Positions 62,358 through 64,000 of a DNA stretch of 64,000 nucleotides are shown here, one piece after another. Origin of the DNA: Planctomycetota bacterium (GTDB taxonomy: Bacteria; Planctomycetota; UBA1135; JADKAF01); assembly GCA_016793245.1 (NCBI GenBank), contig JAEUHW010000090.1, forward strand, positions 1-64,000. Reading direction: 5' to 3'. The position numbers were made by a program, and so were the translations under genes. The first letter of the stretch is position 1, and the number at the start of each line of letters is the position of its first letter. The notes beneath the pieces are model-generated. The model saw only the letters and a program-made list of their open reading frames with translations. It ran no database searches and had not been told where the DNA came from.

Positions 62358-64000
62358 TCAACCGATCGTCGCTTGCACCGTGTTGGTGGTCACGATCGGC
62401 AACGCCGGGGCGCAGCCGCCGGCGGCCCCGAGGGTGATGCCCTGGAAGTACACCGAGCCGCCGCGCAGGAACGGCAGGCACGGCACCGTCGCCGTGAAGG
62501 TCGGGCCGGGAAGCACGACGTCCATGTTGTGGCCCAGGATGCAGCCCTGCGGGCAGAGCGGAACGCCGATCGGCAGGCTGCCGATGGTGATGAAGGTCGG
62601 GCCGCTCGTCGGCGTCACGGCGAGATCGAACGCGGTGCCGAGGGTCGGCGTACCGGTCGTCGCCAGGTTCGCACCACCGCAGGCGGGGAAGATCGAGGTC
62701 CAGGAGCCCGCGCCGCTCGGCGTATAGGTGATGTTCAACCGGAAGTTGCCATCCGCGCCGTTGTAGCCGCCGACGCGGAGGTAGTAGAGCTGGTTACCCA
62801 TCACCGGGAAGGTGATGCTCGAGTTGAGGTTGCAGGTGTCGTCGTTGCACGCGAGGGAGGTCAAGTTCGAGCAGGTCCCGGACAAGGCCTCGAGCGCGGA
62901 ATCGTAGGTCGTGCCCGTGCAGAGGTTCACGAGGAGCTGACCCGCGCAGGGCGCGCGATAGACGTACCAAACGTCCGTGCCGCCCCCAGCGCAAGGCCAA
63001 GGGAACGACGTCGTAGCACCCGTATTGGTATAGACCGGGCTCAGACCGGCGGTGACGGTGATCGCGCCGGAGCAGTCATCGTTCACGATGACGTTGACGA
63101 CCTTGCGCTCGGTATCGCTGCCACATCCGTTCGTCGCTTCGAGGCTCACGGTGTAGGTGCCCGGCGCGGCGTAGGTCCAGGTCGGGTTCTGCAATGCCGA
63201 GTCAGGCACGTTGTCGCCGTTGAAGTCCCACAACCAGAGCGTCGGCGTGCCCGCAGAAGCGTCGGTGAAGGCCATCGACAGCGGCGCAGCGCCCGCGGCG
63301 AAGGTGAAGTCGGCGTCGATCAAGAGCTGCGGATCGGCCGTGATGAAGCGGCGCTTCCTGATCGTGCTCGGCGGATTGAGGCCGTCGTCGGCGGTCAGCG
63401 TCACGTCGTAGCGACCGCAGGCGGTGTAGGTGTAGCTCGGGTTCTGCAGGTTCGAGTCGATGATCGAGTCCCCGTTGAAGTCCCAGGCCCACGCCAGCAC
63501 GCCCCCGGGCGAGGTCGTGAAGGACGCGTCGGAGAAGCCCACCGTGTGGGGTGTCGTTCCCGAGGGCGTTCCGGCCGTGAAGTCCGCGTAGAGGCCGTTG
63601 GCTCGCTGCGCTCGGATGTTCCCGTTCCAGACGCGCGGCGTGACGATGCTGCCCGAGAACAGACCGGTCGTGCCCGCTCCGGCTTGGAAGGTCATGCAGG
63701 CGTTGGAGTAGGTCTGATTCGTCGCATTGCCGACGGTGATGCGCTGCGTCCACGTCGGCGCGTGCAGCGCCATGCCGTAGCTGCCGGCGAAGAGGATGAT
63801 GGGATTCTGGAGCGGGATCGGCGAGGCGAGGTTCGCCCCCTGCGCCTGGCCCGTGCCGTTGTCCTGTCCGACCTGGCTCCACGCGCCCGGGTTCGCGAGC
63901 TGACCGGTGTAGGCGTTCGGCGTGATCCACACCGAGAGGGGCAGCGGCGTGCCGACCGTGGCGTTGGTGTTGACCTCGAAGCTCGTGATGACGATGGGCG
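62358..64000 (-). CDS. Secreted PKD-domain protein with shared C-terminal module, N-terminus cut by window edge
   Basis: 547 residues visible; the reading frame continues past the right edge, so the start is missing. Two PKD domains are clear: GVLAWAWDFNGDSIIDSNLQ with YTACGRYDVTLTADDG, and TLWLWDFNGDNVPD with YAAPGTYTVSLEATN. A carbohydrate-binding-like segment follows (DVWYVYRAPCAGQLLVNLCTG, YYLRVGGYNGADGNFRLNI), resembling pre-peptidase C-terminal/CBM-type domains. The last ~110 residues (FPACGGANL ... LPFLRGGSVYFQGITLG) are one of the clearest copies of the shared module. Secreted, ligand unknown. Confidence 0.85.
   Translation of the reverse strand, partial: PIVITSFEVNTNATVGTPLPLSVWITPNAYTGQLANPGAWSQVGQDNGTGQAQGANLASPIPLQNPIILFAGSYGMALHAPTWTQRITVGNATNQTYSNACMTFQAGAGTTGLFSGSIVTPRVWNGNIRAQRANGLYADFTAGTPSGTTPHTVGFSDASFTTSPGGVLAWAWDFNGDSIIDSNLQNPSYTYTACGRYDVTLTADDGLNPPSTIRKRRFITADPQLLIDADFTFAAGAAPLSMAFTDASAGTPTLWLWDFNGDNVPDSALQNPTWTYAAPGTYTVSLEATNGCGSDTERKVVNVIVNDDCSGAITVTAGLSPVYTNTGATTSFPWPCAGGGTDVWYVYRAPCAGQLLVNLCTGTTYDSALEALSGTCSNLTSLACNDDTCNLNSSITFPVMGNQLYYLRVGGYNGADGNFRLNITYTPSGAGSWTSIFPACGGANLATTGTPTLGTAFDLAVTPTSGPTFITIGSLPIGVPLCPQGCILGHNMDVVLPGPTFTATVPCLPFLRGGSVYFQGITLGAAGGCAPALPIVTTNTVQATIG

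Noticed and set aside
1..64000. tRNA, rRNA genes and CRISPR arrays
   Set aside because: No cloverleaf-like segment with a TTC-G-A loop, no rRNA stretch and no regularly spaced repeats were seen.

Overview
This is high-GC DNA whose gene content points to a planctomycete. A DUF1501 / PSD1 (planctomycete cytochrome c, DUF1549, DUF1553) pair is present. So are a membrane-spanning Ser/Thr-kinase-like protein fused to a formylglycine-generating-enzyme-like domain, a type I sulfatase, and many large secreted proteins built from Kelch, FG-GAP or PKD repeats. The exact lineage cannot be read from the sequence. I found no rRNA, tRNA or CRISPR array. Several long intergenic stretches hold no gene.

Layout. 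1-562: 3'-truncated REP-associated tyrosine transposase (RAYT) on the minus strand. 1283-9789: secreted repeat proteins (two Kelch proteins and two short secreted proteins) interleaved with a DUF3500 lipoprotein, an aldo/keto reductase and a DUF418 membrane protein. 9833-17791: PPC-domain lipoprotein, the DUF1501/PSD1 pair, and a DUF1254 lipoprotein. 17887-19656: secreted beta-propeller protein. 19871-28734: a tightly coupled six-gene operon (SWIM, DUF5691, MoxR AAA+ ATPase, DUF4132, DUF5682, VWA) that looks like one ATPase-centred machine. Its composition recalls the uncharacterised E. coli yehI / yehL-yehM-yehP-yehQ neighbourhood. It is the best candidate in the window for a poorly understood multi-protein system.

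28783-36921: a GAF/sigma-54 regulator diverges from a small redox/detoxification cluster (AhpD-like, alpha/beta hydrolase, DsrE, PNPOx, DUF1348). The two halves have been pulled apart. A segment of about 430 bp (5' end of the regulator, a TCGCGA palindrome array, 5' end of the ahpD-like gene) occurs twice, at 30271 and 33364. The interval between is a graveyard of IS5-like and IS91-like transposase fragments, a frameshifted secreted protein, a membrane ORF broken by an in-frame TGA, and one intact hypothetical gene. 37045-53160: mixed metabolism and export, comprising a HEAT-repeat protein, PurM-like protein, two c-type cytochromes, flavin reductase, FG-GAP protein, DUF2238 protein, sulfatase, CocE hydrolase, M13 peptidase and an atypical SDR. 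53422-64000: a second FG-GAP protein, the pseudokinase/FGE-like fusion, a large secreted protein and a PKD protein cut by the window end.

Two themes cross the whole window. First, at least nine secreted proteins with unrelated N-terminal parts share one C-terminal beta-rich module of about 100-130 residues, or consist of little else. Second, near-perfect palindromes with the core GGTGCCTGGCACC sit at four gene ends (41555, 44918, 50210, 56017), and in two cases supply the stop codon of the neighbouring gene. The RAYT at the left edge is a plausible, unproven, mobiliser of these REP-like elements.
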